64,000 nucleotides of DNA, from NCBI GenBank assembly GCA_019828565.1, contig JAHDYR010000066.1, positions 1 through 64,000 on the forward strand, in the 5' to 3' direction. The DNA comes from Carpediemonas membranifera. Taxonomy: Eukaryota > Fornicata. Numbering within the stretch: the first letter of the stretch is position 1; each line of letters opens with the position of its first letter. Below are positions 47,932-56,764 of this stretch, one piece after another. The notes under the pieces are model-generated. The model was not told where the DNA came from, ran no database searches, and saw only the letters and a list, made by a program, of their open reading frames with translations. The position numbers were made by a program, and so were the translations under genes.

Positions 47932-48157
47932 GCCCGATCGGTCAGGTGTTTAAGAAGGGTGATGGAATTCAAAAAGCTCGTCGTATGAAGGGTCAGGTGT
48001 TTGACACTGACCAGCAGGGATTGCATGGCCCACCGTTTATCAGAAAGTAAAGAAGTGACAGGCGTCTATGGACTAATGTGCACACAGTACCATCTCACGG
48101 CTCAAGACATCCTGCCGGTGGCCGATCGCAGTTCCACAGTCGCGCGAGTCATGCCAC

Positions 48158-49238
48158 TCACATGCTTGCGATGTTCATGATCATCGTCACCGCCCGCCGC
48201 ACCGACGTCAGGGCGAGGTCGTCGCTCTCCTCCTCAAGGTGGCGAACGGGGTCCAGCCGCCCAACAGTGCGCCTCAGCTGGCGGAGCTTGGCCTCCTTGC
48301 GGGCCTTCACCTTGTCCGCCCGCTCGTCCGCGTCGTCCGTGTCCTTGAGCTCTGGTCCGGCGTCCATGTCGACGTCAGCCTCCTCCTCCTTCGTCTCCTC
48401 GCCCTTGGCCTTCTTCTCGGCCTTCTCCTTGACGTATTCCTCGGCGTCCTTCTTCTCTTTCGTCAGATGCGCTGTGTACACGCCTGCGAGGTTGATGAGG
48501 CTCTTGAGCTTGGCCGTGGTGTCCTTCCCGTCTTCCCTGGTGTTCCCCAGTGAGAGCACGCTGTCCCACGACTCGGCGTTCAGGTTGAGCAGCATCTGCC
48601 GCTCCAGCTCGTTCTTCTTGAACTCCACCGGGAGGGAGTAGTACTGTCTGTTGAGCCCGTGCACGACGGCCTGGATGGACGGCTTCGTCAGGAAGCCGCG
48701 GTTGGACGTCGTCTGCCGGTAGTCGGCGCCAGTCATCATGACCATGTGGGGGATCAGGCGGAAGGCGTCGATGACCACCTTGCCGCGGACAGACTGGATC
48801 GGGTCGACGACGACGGCGACGGCGCGGGGGTGAAGCTGCTCGAACATCTGCTGCGTCTGCTGGTCCACTCCAGAGAGCCAGCAGCCGAAGCCGGGGTGGG
48901 AGTGATACCAGCCGACGACAGACTCCTTGCGGCCCACCTGCTTGAGCGCCTCGAGCATCTTGGTCTGGAATACCTCGTCGACGGCCTCCACGGAGACGCC
49001 AGTGCCCGTCTGTGGCATAGCAAAGACGTCCACAACGTGGATTGTGTAGTCATCAACGAATTCTCCAAGCATGAGGCCCATAACCTCGATGGGGACGCCG
49101 GCACGGCCGTGTTTGAGCATTTTCAAGAGTGCGAGAGAAGAGATGACCATAGTCTCACCGCTATCAGGCGGAGGTTCTGTATAAAGGCTTAGGAATGTAC
49201 GCACGATTACTGTTCTGAGCTCCGAAGGCTCCAAACAT
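48158..49238 (-). CDS. RPN11: 26S proteasome lid deubiquitinase Rpn11 (PSMD14)
   Basis: Rpn11 is the JAMM metalloprotease that removes ubiquitin chains from substrates entering the proteasome. The MPN+ signature is complete: Glu in [10 protein letters not shown] and the zinc site [14 protein letters not shown]. The insert-1 and insert-2 segments ([34 protein letters not shown]) are Rpn11-specific and exclude Rpn8. The spliced model is 350 residues: exon 49238-49205, intron 49204-49177, exon 49176-48158. It starts [19 protein letters not shown] and leads into [17 protein letters not shown]. Unspliced, the frame would start at 49234 with an unrelated N-terminus. The C-terminal helices are longer than usual because of an acidic/Lys-rich insert (about 265-310). 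Confidence 0.95.
49177..49204 (-). other. Candidate 28-nt spliceosomal intron (RPN11)
   Basis: On the minus strand it begins GTGCGT and ends CTTTATACAG. Removal links a 34-nt first exon starting at the ATG at 49238 to the conserved frame. Length and splice sites match the PIWI-gene intron. Confidence 0.6.
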
Positions 49239-49508
49239 TGTTTCGTTCTTCGAGATGGAATGACAAGCGATCAATCGATGACCCCGCAGGTCGGGCCCAT
49301 GTGCGAGAGGGGGCTGCCCACGGCTCCCTGGGCCGGGGTGGCGCTGGGGCTGCACTGTTGTCTGGCGACACGAGCACCCCGGGTGTGGTGGACGGGTGCG
49401 AGTGGGAATGAGCTCTGACGCATTTATCCGTCTACTGCCTACTACGAGTGCCACAGTCGTCTCTGGTCAGACTCGTTGCCCCACACGCACTCTTGGTCTT
49501 CCCGCCCC

Positions 49509-50105
49509 TCATCCGTCGACCAGCTTCCGCTCCTCTTCTGTCCCGTGCCGCGTCCTGCCGTCCCTCCTGGTCGAGTAGGACACGGTGAGCCGACGGCCCC
49601 CCAGGTTCTGGTTGTTCATGCCCTCGATGGCCGCATCAGCTGACTTGAACGACTCGAACACGACGAACCCGAAGCCCCTCGTCCGCATCGAGTCGTCCCG
49701 CATGATACGGGGCTTGCCCAGAAGCTTGCCGAACATAGAGAAGGAGTCCTGCAGCATCTTCTCGTCCACAGTGGCATCCAGGTTGCCCACGAACAGGTTA
49801 GCGCCAAGTATGGTGGATGCGGATGAGTTGTCGCGGTCAGCTGGGTTCAGCTTCAATGGTTGGCCAAAAAGCTTGATGCCGTTCATGATATCCATCGCGT
49901 ACTCTGCATCGGCTTCATTACGGAATTCAACAAAGCCAAAGTCTCTGGGCTTGCCAGTGACCTTGTCCGGTAGAGGAATGTTCACCGAGACGACGGGAGC
50001 GGCCTGTATGAAGAGCTCGCATAAAAGCTCCTCGGTAACTTTCGGATCGAGACCAGATACATGAATAGTTGCAGCTTGATTGCGTCTCGTCACCTGGATT
50101 GGCAT
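49509..50105 (-). CDS. SF3B4: Splicing factor SF3B4 (SAP49/Hsh49)
   Basis: The 198-residue protein has two tandem RRM domains. RRM1 (about 12-87) begins ATIHVSGLDPKVTEELL with RNP1 PRDFGFVEF. RRM2 (about 101-177) begins ANLFVGNLDATVDEKML with RNP1 RGFGFVVF. The linker and the TVSYSTRRDGRTRHGTEEER end match SF3B4, a U2 snRNP SF3b subunit that contacts pre-mRNA near the branch point. The Pro-rich tail of animal SF3B4 is absent, as in yeast Hsh49. Confidence 0.93.
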   Translation of the reverse strand: MPIQVTRRNQAATIHVSGLDPKVTEELLCELFIQAAPVVSVNIPLPDKVTGKPRDFGFVEFRNEADAEYAMDIMNGIKLFGQPLKLNPADRDNSSASTILGANLFVGNLDATVDEKMLQDSFSMFGKLLGKPRIMRDDSMRTRGFGFVVFESFKSADAAIEGMNNQNLGGRRLTVSYSTRRDGRTRHGTEEERKLVDG

Positions 50106-50352
50106 TTCGGCGCGAAAAACGAATCGTCGTGCCTTATCCTGCCCGGTCAGATTCAGGGCACGGCGTGTCAGCTCAACGATGCTGCATGGTCATTGTTGTT
50201 GCCGCTGGACCGAATGCTTCCGCCGGCCAAGGGTTGCCTCTTCTTCAGAGCCGGCATAAAACTGCAAGCCAGGCAGCCTAACCAGCAGGCAGAAAAGCTA
50301 AAGTTTATCTGAGAAAGTTGGGAAGTAGTAAGTATATGCTGCATATGTAAAT

Positions 50353-51363
50353 CTATGTCTCATCGATGAACCATTCGTCGATGACTGCCCCCAGCAGGCC
50401 CTGCTGCCCCGACCGCGTGGTCTCGTAAATCACCCGGTACCGCTCGGCCCCCCCGGTCACCACATCCCGCCCGAACACGTGGAGCACGAGGCTCTCCACC
50501 ATGCCCGCCACATGCCCGACGGGCCCCGGGTCCGGGGTGCAGGTTGCCCTGCTCGCCCCCGACCCAGGCCGCGACTGCTCGAGCATGAGGTAGGTCAGGC
50601 GGTGGAGCTCGACCACGGGTGACGTCGAGGGCTCCACGATGGCGTGTGCGGGTGCGATGAGGACGCCAACTCTGTGGAGGATGGCGGCGTGGTACCGGAG
50701 GGCAATGAGACGCGTGCTCTGGTCGAGGGACAGCATGCGGGCGGGTGGGGCGGCAGGGGTGGGGAACACTGATGATAGGGCCCGCGTGACGGTGGAGATT
50801 ATCGAGAATGCGGCCATCATTCGCCCCTCGCTGTACCCGGCCTGCGTGTAGAGGTCGTTCGAGTCGGCGTCGTCCCCTGGCGTACACTCCACCGCCTCGG
50901 CCCACTGGTCGATGTGAAGTGCTGTCAGGCACCTCTCGACGAACTTTCGGCGGAGGAATTGCCCCGACTTCAGTAAAAGGTGCACCTGGGCGGTCGAGAT
51001 CACCGGATGCTCCTTGTCAGCCGGCTCCTCGTTGCTGGGCGGGTCTGTACCCAGCTCCTCGCCCCAGTTGGCCATCAGCTCGGTCTTCTCTCGCAGCAGG
51101 AATATTGCCCTGATCAGTCGGCTGTTCTGCTCTTTGATCACCGCCGTCCGTTTCCTGCATGCATCAATCGTTAGAGTATGCCGGGTTACTTTCGCTGCAT
51201 ACGGGCCTGCGACGTTGAGCAACCGGCTCTCGAGTTCTTTCTTCGTCTCGATTGTTCGCTCAGTCTCGGTGGAACGCCGCATCTTCAGGCTCGAGAGTTT
51301 AGTATGGACGCAGTTTGAGCACACCGTGCGGTCAGATACGGTGTGGCACCTGTGGCAAAGCAT
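50353..51363 (-). CDS. Zinc-ribbon/coiled-coil protein, Atg14/UVRAG-like candidate
   Basis: The 336-residue protein opens with two CxxC pairs (CHRCHTVSDRTVCSNC), then a coiled coil (about 25-105) and a mostly helical C-terminal domain. The order CxxC pair, coiled coil, membrane-binding-type C-terminal domain is that of Atg14/Barkor, which directs the Vps34 PI3-kinase to autophagy, with UVRAG/Vps38 the sister family. The C-terminal domain has LDQSTRLIALRYHAAILHR, suggestive of that superfamily. No BATS motif is clear. Confidence in the gene is high and in the family low. Confidence 0.5.
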   Translation of the reverse strand: MLCHRCHTVSDRTVCSNCVHTKLSSLKMRRSTETERTIETKKELESRLLNVAGPYAAKVTRHTLTIDACRKRTAVIKEQNSRLIRAIFLLREKTELMANWGEELGTDPPSNEEPADKEHPVISTAQVHLLLKSGQFLRRKFVERCLTALHIDQWAEAVECTPGDDADSNDLYTQAGYSEGRMMAAFSIISTVTRALSSVFPTPAAPPARMLSLDQSTRLIALRYHAAILHRVGVLIAPAHAIVEPSTSPVVELHRLTYLMLEQSRPGSGASRATCTPDPGPVGHVAGMVESLVLHVFGRDVVTGGAERYRVIYETTRSGQQGLLGAVIDEWFIDET

Positions 51364-51645
51364 GAAAACAGTGTTGTTGTGTCTTGAAGCATTTATGTGT
51401 TACGCTGCTGCATGTATACATCAACGGACGGATGCATACACGAACGCGTGTACGCTGCGTTGATGATTCTGATGCCCATCAAGGGGTATGGCGAGGGTAG
51501 CCTCTGCCAGACTGATCTCGATCCACGTACTTCGACCCTATGAGATCCAGGACTCTCATTATCGGGTCTGGCGAATACAGATTCCTCTACTTTGCGGGTG
51601 CTCCCACCCTTCACGCCGTCGCTCTGTTCTTTATTCCGCGTCCAT

Positions 51646-52322
51646 CTAAAGGTTGGCCTCGTCATCATCATCATCCTCCTCATCCTCAAGCATACGCTCC
51701 TCGCCCTCGGCCAGCTGCCCTTCCTTGTCTTCCTCCTCCTCTTCGTGCAGCAGGTAGCTCTCCTTATTGACGCTGAGGGCCCCGCTGTCGTCCACTGAGT
51801 AGTGGTAGACACCGAACCGGTCCAGCTGGAGGTCGAGCACCGCAAACGACGGCCGGGCTGCGGTGTATGGTGGCATTGCAATCCCTGTGGCGCTTCCGGG
51901 GCAGATGATGAATCGGCCATCGATCTGGTGGATGGCGAACTCGGGCATGCCGCCGACGACAAGGATGTCCACGTCCCACCGGCGGGTCAGCGCCGCCAGG
52001 GCGTCTATGTTGCCGCGGGGGATCACGCGGTGGCCGTGGGTGATGCCGACCCGGATCCCGCCAAGGTTCTCGACGAGCTTGCTCGGGAATTCAAGATCGT
52101 CGAATTCGCCGGCGACACCAAGAAGGTTATTGGATGCAAGGTCACGGAGCATGTCATGCGTCGCCAGATTGGTGAGATTGCCCGTAGAAATTACGTGGTG
52201 AAGCTTTCCAGGAGAGAGAGGCTTCTTGAAGGCCTCAGGCAGCTTAATAGCCTTTGATGGGATATGAAGGTCACCTATACAGAGAACTAGCTGTGTAAAG
52301 AGGTCAAAAGTATGCATACCAT
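51646..52322 (-). CDS. VPS29: VPS29, retromer/retriever subunit
   Basis: The spliced model is 215 residues: ATG alone at 52322-52320, intron 52319-52291, exon 52290-51646. It starts Met-Leu-Val-Leu-Cys-Ile-Gly-Asp-Leu-His-Ile-Pro, the canonical VPS29 N-terminus. The metallophosphoesterase-like fold shows GDLHIP, STGNL, GEFDD, ITHGHRVIPRG and NPGSATG-like CPGSATG. The usual GHTH motif is replaced by GGMPEF, consistent with a protein-binding scaffold and not an enzyme. A C-terminal acidic tail of about 35 residues (EEEEEDKEG, DEEDDDDDEANL) is extra. VPS29 is shared by retromer and by retriever in Commander; CCDC93 is also encoded here. Confidence 0.93.
52291..52319 (-). other. Candidate 29-nt intron directly after the VPS29 start codon
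   Basis: On the minus strand the ATG is followed immediately by GTATGC. The intron ends CTTTACACAG and the next codons are Leu-Val-Leu-Cys. The resulting protein start is exactly the family consensus. Confidence 0.7.
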
Positions 52323-52508
52323 CCAGTATCAGTTGCTGGGCCCGTTGCTAGGACGATCGTTGTGTGATGACTCCGAGGCGACTCCAGCAACGCCGCCCTC
52401 GGTCAGCACACTGCCGAGTGTGTCGGCAACTGCACTGGATGCCGATTGAGAGTCGCATGCCGCGCTTGTTCTGACGATCGTTTGACTCTAGCGACTCCCG
52501 GACGATAG

Positions 52509-53423
52509 ATGGAGCTCAGCCCATTAGCGCGGCTCATAGCTGCCCCCACTGCTGAACGTGAGGCTGAATTGACGCTATACGTACAAAAATGTGCTTTAGA
52601 GTCACATTCGATGGTTCTGTCGGACGGAAAGTTCAGCATATCCGCGATCTTCATGAACGAGGCCTGGATGGATCTCATGAACAATGTGAACCTGGCAGGG
52701 AGTACAATCAGCGAGACTATGCACCATAAGGCCCTTCAAGTCTTCCCGTATCGCCTCGGTGTGATGACAAGCGAGTTCATCCTCATCGTCTACGGCGTCA
52801 GAGAGGCTCCAGACCACGAGAACGCCCCGCTGCCGTCGAAAATCGATGCCTCTATTCCCCTGTCGGATGGTGCGAACGAAGACGGCCCCCTCCGCGACGC
52901 TCTGCTGCAGCTGTCAGCGTTGCTCTCCACCCTCCCCGCGCCGCTCGCCCTTGGTCGGCCACAAAAGCATTTCAGGACCGAGGAGTCCACGCCGCTGTCT
53001 GTATCAGTGCGCCGGTCCGGTCGTCTCGCCCCACTGAGCGGGCAGAGAGCAGACGAGAGCGAGGCAGAGGCTTCTGACACTGCTCTGCAAGAGGTGATGT
53101 CCCCATCGCCCGCCAGCAGGCGGCGGGGAGTGGGCAAGCGGAAACAGAGAGGGACTCGCAGGGCCCTGGCCGAGCTGCAGGACGGGGATGACGACAGCGA
53201 CGCGCCCATCCTGGAGGAGCCTTCGCCGAAGCGGGCACGGGTGACTAATCTACGAGCTGTGGAGACGGCTGGGGAGTCCGACAGTGACACAGCGGAGGAG
53301 GAAGACGTTGTGGGTGGGGGAGACGGAACGCAGGATGAGGGCATGTTCGACTTCCCGGGCAATGCTAGGCAGTCTCCGAAGCGGAAGAAGCCACCCACCC
53401 GAAAGCGACTGCCGATGAGATGA
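52509..53423 (+). CDS. Nuclear protein with possible OB-fold (RPA70N/TPP1-like)
   Basis: The protein has 304 residues. About residues 20-100 read like an OB-fold: SMVLSDGKFSISAIF, then a helix, then a strand pair ending EFILIVYGVREA. The LSDG...S pattern resembles the N-terminal OB domain of RPA70 and the telomeric protein TPP1. The rest is low complexity with alternating acidic and basic clusters and ends KRKKPPTRKRLPMR, a likely nuclear-localisation signal. No zinc ribbon or further OB domains are seen. It is divergently arranged with VPS29. The fold assignment is tentative. Confidence 0.45.
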   Translation: MELSPLARLIAAPTAEREAELTLYVQKCALESHSMVLSDGKFSISAIFMNEAWMDLMNNVNLAGSTISETMHHKALQVFPYRLGVMTSEFILIVYGVREAPDHENAPLPSKIDASIPLSDGANEDGPLRDALLQLSALLSTLPAPLALGRPQKHFRTEESTPLSVSVRRSGRLAPLSGQRADESEAEASDTALQEVMSPSPASRRRGVGKRKQRGTRRALAELQDGDDDSDAPILEEPSPKRARVTNLRAVETAGESDSDTAEEEDVVGGGDGTQDEGMFDFPGNARQSPKRKKPPTRKRLPMR

Positions 53424-53586
53424 TTGAATGCGCCCGTTATTCGACTGACCATAGCGATGTATAAAGCGATGCTGCTTACTGGAGATGTTGCAGCCATATA
53501 CCGTGGCCGTATGGTGCGGCGTGGCCTCTCAGGCGGTGCAGTTTTGACCTAGCCATCTGTGCTACGCGCAACACCTTCTTCAGGAA

Positions 53587-56091
53587 ATGAGCGCCAAGAG
53601 CGCTGTTAGCCTGAGCAAAAGCGTGCGCTTCGACGATGTCGTGTTTCTGAACGAGAGCGATGCGCTTACAACGGCGAACCCCACTCCAAGCGTCATAGGG
53701 CCCCGCGACTTGTTTTCACCGCCTGCACAGCCCATGGAGGGCAAGTACGACTCCGATTCAAGCGATGACGGCACTATAGCGGTCCATTCGCTTCACGGCT
53801 TCACGCCCATCGTCAAGGCGACGCCATACGAGTTCCCCCGCTCGGCACGGCTTGCCCAACGCGATGAGCAGGTGGTGGAGAACATCAACAGGCTGAAGGA
53901 GGTCATGTCCATCACCTTCTTCATCATCCACGCCGAGTTCTACGCCCTGCTCGTCTCGACTCCGACCATTATCTGGTGCTTTCTCCAGATTGTGTCCGAG
54001 AAGAACATGTTCGACGGCAGCTTCAGCGACTGGTCGTCGTCGGACATATTCTTCTACACAATCGACACGTCCATCATGAACATGGTCCTGTGCTCCTCCG
54101 CGGCCATCCCCATCATCCTGGCGTACGGCCGGGCCGCCATGCGCATCCTGCCCATGTTCCTCTTCGTGTTCATCGCTCTCATGGTCTGGACAACCATCGC
54201 CTCGAGCTTCCTGCGCCACTGGGTCGACCTGGTCACTCTGCTCTTCCCCCTTTACATATTCGCAGCGCTCTTCGTCATATACACGTCATACATGGTCCAC
54301 CGGCTCCACCTCATGCAGTGGTACAAGGTATTCGTCTGGTACATCCCATTCCTGCTCAACCTGGCCCTCGTCGACTTCCTGCTCCACCGCTACTTCCGCA
54401 CTGACGACACGGGCTGGCTCACCTTCGCATACAGGGTTTCCATCAGGTTTATCATCGTCCCGGGCATTTACACGGCCCAGATCTTCATCGCCCGCGTCGT
54501 CTGCGTCTCCCTCTTCACCCTGCCCGAGAACCAGCGCCTGTCACTCTCAGTCATCCCGACCTTCTTCCGGTGCGCCGTCGCCAGGGTCCTCGTGGCCAGG
54601 GGCGGCACCTACTCGCAGATTGTCATCATGCTCTTCATATCCGCGGCCAATGACATCCTTATGCGGGTCACCATCCGGTACCGTGACAAGTTCGCCATCG
54701 ACAACATCAAGCGGGTGTACAATGCGATCAGGCGGCCGTTCGGGAGAGCCACGGTCGCCCCGACGACGACGCCGTACATGGGGGTTGACGCGCCCGAGAG
54801 CTTCGCCAAGACGATGACTGCCCTCGTGACTGCCGACAGCGTCTTCGTGCTCGGCACCACCGTGGACCACACGGCGACGCCGTACGACATGCTCTTCCTG
54901 GGGGAGAAGGAGGGCTTCCTTGTCGCCTGCTCCACCGCTACAGAAATCCCTGTGCTGCCCAGCAGGGGCGTGCGGGGGCCTGACGGCAAGCCCGACCCTG
55001 CCATCGAGGACATTTACATGGGTTACGGCCGTCTGTTATGTATCATGACCGTGGCCGGCCTGAACCTCCCCGCGGAGGCCGTCCCCAGCAAGTTTACCGA
55101 GCTGCTGTCCCGGGCCCCCGCCTCCGCCCTCAAGGTCCAGCCCGAGCTCAGGGACGCCATGACGTGTGTCAGATCGGGCTTCTGGACAGCCTTCGACCAC
55201 TTTATGATGGACAACGCCGGGGTGGTTGACAACCCGACGATGCGCTCGCTCCTGTGCTGCCCGCCTCCTGTATCTGCGGCCTTCTTCATGGACAAGGTCC
55301 GCCCCTTCCCCAGAGGCAGCAGACGGATGCGGAACATCATCAGCAAAATCTTGTCGGGCTGGGAGACGCACGATCCGCGGTCTCTGGCCGAGCTCGTCCA
55401 CACCGTGATGGGCAGCGACGTCGACAACATCCCCAACTACTCGATTGAAGTCTCCCTCGACCCTGTTCCCAAGCGGCAGCCCGTCCCGACCAACAAGATC
55501 TTTATTGATCTCGTGAGATCGGATATTGAGCTGACTATCCTGCTCAAGCAGCAGTGCGACGTGCGGCTGAAGCCCCCCATCTTCGGCCTCGTCCGGCACA
55601 TCACTGACCGCCTCAAGCCCGGCCCCATCGTGGTCCAGGTGCACTACTGGGGGCTGCAGCTGGACTCGGCGACGGACGACGCGATGCGGACGCTCATGGC
55701 AGCCACGGTAGTCGGGGAGCAAGAGCTGTTCGACTCCCACACGGCCGTGCTGACGAACGAGATGATCATCGACTCCGCCACCATATTCAGCGTCAGCTGG
55801 ATGGTCTTCGCATTCAACCTCATCTTTAAGCGGGACACGCTCCACACGTTCTGGTCGGGCTGGATTCAGCTGCTGGTCACTCAAATCGCATTCGCCGTGC
55901 TCGTGGACTTCGTCTCGGTCTTCGCATGGTCCCTCCCCAACCTCCGCCGCCGCAACAGGTCGCTCTTCCGGGTAGTCTGGGATGACAGGGCCAGGAACTT
56001 CCTTATGCAGATCATGACCGGGAACATCATCATGACCATGTTCTTCACATACAGGATGTTCCTCGCGCTCGCTGGGTCTTGGCATACGTGA
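53587..56091 (+). CDS. Polytopic membrane protein, function unknown
   Basis: The protein has 834 residues. After a 95-residue cytosolic tail come about seven to eight hydrophobic helices (about 115-340), then a soluble region of ~350 residues, then two or three C-terminal helices (about 720-830, ending MTMFFTYRMFLALAG). No transporter, channel-filter or GPCR signature was recognised. It may be a lineage-specific family. The ATG at 53587 lies 33 bases after a CAGTTTTGACC sequence resembling the start-proximal motif of other genes. Confidence 0.8.
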   Translation: MSAKSAVSLSKSVRFDDVVFLNESDALTTANPTPSVIGPRDLFSPPAQPMEGKYDSDSSDDGTIAVHSLHGFTPIVKATPYEFPRSARLAQRDEQVVENINRLKEVMSITFFIIHAEFYALLVSTPTIIWCFLQIVSEKNMFDGSFSDWSSSDIFFYTIDTSIMNMVLCSSAAIPIILAYGRAAMRILPMFLFVFIALMVWTTIASSFLRHWVDLVTLLFPLYIFAALFVIYTSYMVHRLHLMQWYKVFVWYIPFLLNLALVDFLLHRYFRTDDTGWLTFAYRVSIRFIIVPGIYTAQIFIARVVCVSLFTLPENQRLSLSVIPTFFRCAVARVLVARGGTYSQIVIMLFISAANDILMRVTIRYRDKFAIDNIKRVYNAIRRPFGRATVAPTTTPYMGVDAPESFAKTMTALVTADSVFVLGTTVDHTATPYDMLFLGEKEGFLVACSTATEIPVLPSRGVRGPDGKPDPAIEDIYMGYGRLLCIMTVAGLNLPAEAVPSKFTELLSRAPASALKVQPELRDAMTCVRSGFWTAFDHFMMDNAGVVDNPTMRSLLCCPPPVSAAFFMDKVRPFPRGSRRMRNIISKILSGWETHDPRSLAELVHTVMGSDVDNIPNYSIEVSLDPVPKRQPVPTNKIFIDLVRSDIELTILLKQQCDVRLKPPIFGLVRHITDRLKPGPIVVQVHYWGLQLDSATDDAMRTLMAATVVGEQELFDSHTAVLTNEMIIDSATIFSVSWMVFAFNLIFKRDTLHTFWSGWIQLLVTQIAFAVLVDFVSVFAWSLPNLRRRNRSLFRVVWDDRARNFLMQIMTGNIIMTMFFTYRMFLALAGSWHT

Positions 56092-56110
56092 ATCCAGGGG
56101 TCGGTTCAAC

Positions 56111-56133
56111 GTGCAGTTTATGCCAAGTCGAAA
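56111..56133 (+). promoter_or_regulatory. Start-proximal motif GTGCAGTTTATGCCAAGTCGAA
   Basis: It nearly matches 28791-28812 (one extra A) and lies 20 bases before the ATG at 56154. Confidence 0.45.
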
Positions 56134-56153
56134 AGAGGATATTGCCATAGAGG

Positions 56154-56360
56154 ATGGAGAACAGGTTTACACAATACAAGCGTTCTGTCATCAACATTGT
56201 AGATTCATATTCGGCGGATGAGGGGCTTGTTACTTCGAGAAAGGCAGTTTTGGCTCTTCACGCCACGAACCCGGATGTTGTATATCGTATGAACATCACT
56301 CCCGATGTTCTGCACCATATTGTGGATAAGCTGAAGGGATACGCCGGAATAAGTGAGTGA
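56154..56360 (+). CDS. Small protein of unknown function
   Basis: The 68-residue frame begins MENRFTQYKRSVINIVDSY and is predicted mostly helical, with no signal peptide or known motif. It lies in a 670-bp gap between larger genes. The only support for it as a gene is the upstream motif shared with the PWI gene and a protein-like composition. It could be a 5' exon of something longer, but no convincing continuation was found. Confidence 0.4.
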   Translation: MENRFTQYKRSVINIVDSYSADEGLVTSRKAVLALHATNPDVVYRMNITPDVLHHIVDKLKGYAGISE

Positions 56361-56764
56361 TATAGCCTTAGGACATCTCGTGAACCATAGAACCCCTTGC
56401 TCTGTGTTAACGAGTACTGACCAAGGCATAAGCAACCAGCTGGTATCCAAACGAACCGGTGTGGCATCGTACATTAGCGGTGATGCTCATCAATTCGCTC
56501 CCTCTGTGCTGCCCCCTGTGTGTCCTCGGCCAATGGTCGGGATTCTGCCATTCATTCTATGCTAAATCGCACGCAGTTAACGATTAATCCTTCTTGCCGT
56601 CGCCCCATGTCTATCGAGATGCCAGCCTCAGTCTCGAGCCAGCGGCTGACTGGCCCAAGATGAAGCATGTGGACATCTCAGCCCCGGACTGTGCTGCGGG
56701 GTTGCGAGGCAGCCTTCGACTCGATCGACTCGGCTGACAGACGTATTCTTCTCAACGACGCAAA
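56361..56764. other. Intergenic region, no gene recognised
   Basis: This stretch has lower GC than the neighbouring genes. Frames present show no similarity. It presumably contains the promoter of the gene starting at 56765. Confidence 0.45.

Noticed and set aside
48158-49238. MPN protein as Rpn8 or eIF3 subunit
   Set aside because: It has a complete JAMM zinc site and Rpn11-specific inserts, which Rpn8 and eIF3f/h lack.
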